This document shows, in pieces, positions 49,546-64,000 of a stretch of DNA of 64,000 nucleotides. Source of the stretch: Cristatella mucedo. Its lineage: Eukaryota; Bryozoa; Phylactolaemata; Cristatellidae. Made by a program: the position numbers and the translations under genes. Position 1 is the first letter of the stretch. The number at the start of each line of letters is the position of its first letter. The stretch lies in contig WPIO01000022.1 of assembly GCA_009760855.2 (NCBI GenBank), forward strand, positions 1,938,501-2,002,500, read 5' to 3'. A model generated the notes under the pieces. That model did no database searches. It had not been told where the DNA came from and worked only from the letters and a program-made list of their open reading frames with translations.

Positions 49546-50847
49546 TGCATTATAGGAAGCCTAGCTATAGCACTGCACGTCTGGCTATCTCCATGCACCC
49601 GACATAAATTTAAATTTACACAAGAATGATGCCAAAAGCAAATCCACATAAAGCCATAAAAGCTAATAACTGCAAAATGTTTCAAAATAATACTCGGGCA
49701 GAGTTGACCTATCGCAGCCAAGTGGCGACTCAGCCAGAAAAATGGCACATCTGAATGCGTGGGGTTGAGTGGAGCATGCGACATGCGGGATTCGGGTCGA
49801 GCCTTGAAGCTAGCTTTTTTTTAAATCAGGTTTGCCCCCTCCCACCAGATTGGCTGCTTCTATTCTCATATAAAAGGCTGTTATTAAAGTGAGATTCTTA
49901 AGAGTAATTGCCACATTAGCTGGTAATCAAAGCAAAAGGCACAGGAGCAGTGTATAAAACCTGTAGCAGGCAGTAGAATCACTGCATGTGGTGACATCTA
50001 TTTTTATACCAACAAAACAAACAGGAGCTCAGGGTGTGGTAGGTGGGGGAAAACTTAAAGCTAGCATGACTAGGGCTGTCAGGTCACTCACTCTTAGGTG
50101 TGACGTACCGACGCAACGCGACGCCACGGGATGAGGAGTATGGCATGGCAACCAGCCAACACCCCAAACTAGGGAGGCACCGCCAACTGCCGGGAGTCAA
50201 AGACTGAGCCACACGAGATACAACATACATTACAGCCTTCACTTAAAACCATTGCGGTGAAAATGCACTGATAGAAAGACAAGCAGTTATGGCCAGAGCT
50301 GCTCGGTCACTAAGATTCCTATACTTGATCCGTGATTGACAGTATGGGGCAGATTTTTTTTACTCGTATTGTAACATCTATTGTATAAATGCGATCGCAT
50401 ATTTTAAATTTTTTACTTGGATACAATGAGCCACGGATATATATCTAGTGTGCCTCCGAAATCAGGGGGAGGCTAGATTGTAAAACTTGAGAGGGTGGTT
50501 TAAGGAAACACCTGAGTGAATAAGTGGGAGAGAGTGTATATGAACCTGTGGGACTACTCTTACCCATACAGCATCCGATCAAGTACATACCGGTTCTCCT
50601 TTGGTTGATTAGCTTCACGATCTTCACCAAACTAAGTAGTACAGATAGGTGTGTGCAATTAACGCTACATCTTTTGCAAGTTTAAAGCCCGCTACCAGTT
50701 CTTAAAGATCCAGTAGCCAGCCGAGCTCTGCTGATATATCAAACTTGAAGTGCAGTGCCTGCTACTGTTGTAAGGGTGAGACCATCAAACAATATGTCGG
50801 AAGTACATTTGAGGTTAGTGCACTGTAAAACAGTGGACTGCACTCAC

Positions 50848-50950
50848 TACAAAACAGCGCATTACAAAACAGCATTATAAAACAGCGCATTACAAAACAG
50901 CGCATTACAAAACAGCGCATTACAAAACAGAACACTACAAAACGGCGCAG
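50848..50950. repeat. 15-bp minisatellite
   Basis: About six tandem units of attacaaaacagcgc with one shortened and one variant unit. It runs directly into the 154-bp tandem duplication. Confidence 0.92.
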
Positions 50951-51250
50951 ACTGCAGCGGAATCAGCATCGCAGTGACTCTCTTCGCGCCTATTAACTGC
51001 AAAGTGTTAGCCGGCCGCGCAACGCATGCCATTGTGGCCCCCACAATGGCGGCGCCACGGGTCAGCAGCAGGGCTTCTGTAATACAAGGCCACAAGCGGC
51101 GCAGACTGCAGCGGAATCAGCATCGCAGTGACTCTCTTCGCGCCTATTAACTGCAAAGTCTTAGCCGGCCGCGCAACGCATGCCATTGTGGCCCCCACAA
51201 TGGCGGCGCCACGGGTCAGCAGCAGGGATTCTGTAATACAAGGCCACAAG
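50943..51250. repeat. 154-bp tandem duplication upstream of CCDC6
   Basis: Copies 50943-51096 and 51097-51250 differ at only a few positions (gtgttag/gtcttag, gggcttc/gggattc). Each contains a perfect 10-bp palindrome arm GCCATTGTGG with a 3-base spacer (51028-51050 and 51182-51204), followed by ggcggcgcc. It lies 411 bp upstream of the CCDC6 start codon, so probably in its promoter. Confidence 0.95.
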
Positions 51251-51660
51251 CTAGTCAACAGCTAGGTGCTTACTTCAGCACTACCTGACGTCCTCCTTCG
51301 CGGTCCGTTCGAACAGTCTGCAGCCACGGGTTAGCGCGATGGTGCTATTTACCACAAGATCAGTGCCGATTCCCGCCAAACCGCCAAACACACTACGATC
51401 CGTGTGCTGCGGCAAGGTGAGACTGTACCAGCCAGCCAATCGAAGGCTAGGATAGAGCCTCTTTTCCAACACTTCACAGCAGGCACTACCGTGCCCCACA
51501 ACCAGCTTACCGGGATCATTACAAGAAATTGTCCAAAAAAATCTAACTAAATAATCGGAATCATGAAATTTAATAGGTCGTGAAACTTGATGGTGAGAGC
51601 ATTTCGGCGGAAAATGCTGGCGCGGTTATCATGGGATACGATCCATGCGTTGCGAAGAAA

Positions 51661-63950
<12,290 letters not shown>

Positions 63951-64000
63951 GTAAGTGCTTCGCATGGCAACTGAACCCTGTGTCGGTTGTAAGCGACCCT

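Noticed and set aside
51631-51660. CCDC6 start at the upstream in-frame ATG 51631
   Set aside because: Possible, but the vertebrate protein begins at MADSASE (51661), which has a good initiation context. Ribosome profiling would decide.

Overview
The window is nuclear DNA of an animal. All recognisable genes are split by GT-AG introns (one GC-AG), their products are typical metazoan proteins, and the introns and spacers are full of non-LTR retrotransposon remnants, tRNA-derived SINEs and dinucleotide microsatellites. Intron-rich genes with vertebrate-like exon organisation and short divergent proteins suggest an invertebrate from an intron-rich lineage. The phylum cannot be fixed from the sequence alone. 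There are no bacterial operons, CRISPR arrays, rRNA genes or intact tRNA genes.

Five protein genes can be reconstructed exon by exon. In each one I checked splice sites, reading phases and codon counts for mutual consistency. (1) 1026-6971, plus: the last five exons of a FAM135-type serine hydrolase; earlier exons lie off the left edge. (2) 12589-11490, minus: a complete typical 2-Cys peroxiredoxin, 202 residues, 5 coding exons. (3) 22252-20465, minus: a complete PIGV (GPI mannosyltransferase 2), 497 residues, a 21-codon first exon plus one large exon. (4) 47154-27643, minus: a complete ZMYND8-like chromatin reader (PHD, bromodomain, zinc knuckle, PWWP, coiled coil, MYND), 19 coding exons, about 1503 residues. 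It carries an unexpected GATA-like Cys4 finger. (5) 51661-63950, plus: the first five exons of CCDC6, a coiled-coil protein; the gene runs off the right edge.

ZMYND8 and CCDC6 are divergent, with start codons 4.5 kb apart. Upstream of CCDC6 sits a near-perfect 154-bp tandem duplication containing a YY1-like palindrome. The five genes act in unrelated processes: lipid or ester hydrolysis, peroxide removal, GPI-anchor synthesis in the ER, chromatin reading, and a cytosolic/nuclear scaffold. Their adjacency implies no shared pathway.

Mobile DNA falls into a few families. LINE-A is CR1/L2-like with a (TTA)n 3' end. LINE-B is related, with an ATTAC-type 3' end. One tRNA-derived SINE family has a conserved 3' tail, and a second SINE appears to carry a LINE-A-like 3' end. 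There is also an 830-bp element with 31-bp terminal inverted repeats beside a decayed copy of a widespread transposon-associated protein (24.2-26.3 kb), and a foldback element at 1.6-1.9 kb. The stretches 6972-11489, 12590-18250 and 22253-24238 hold no gene I can support, although the first part of the second is strongly GC/CpG-rich.
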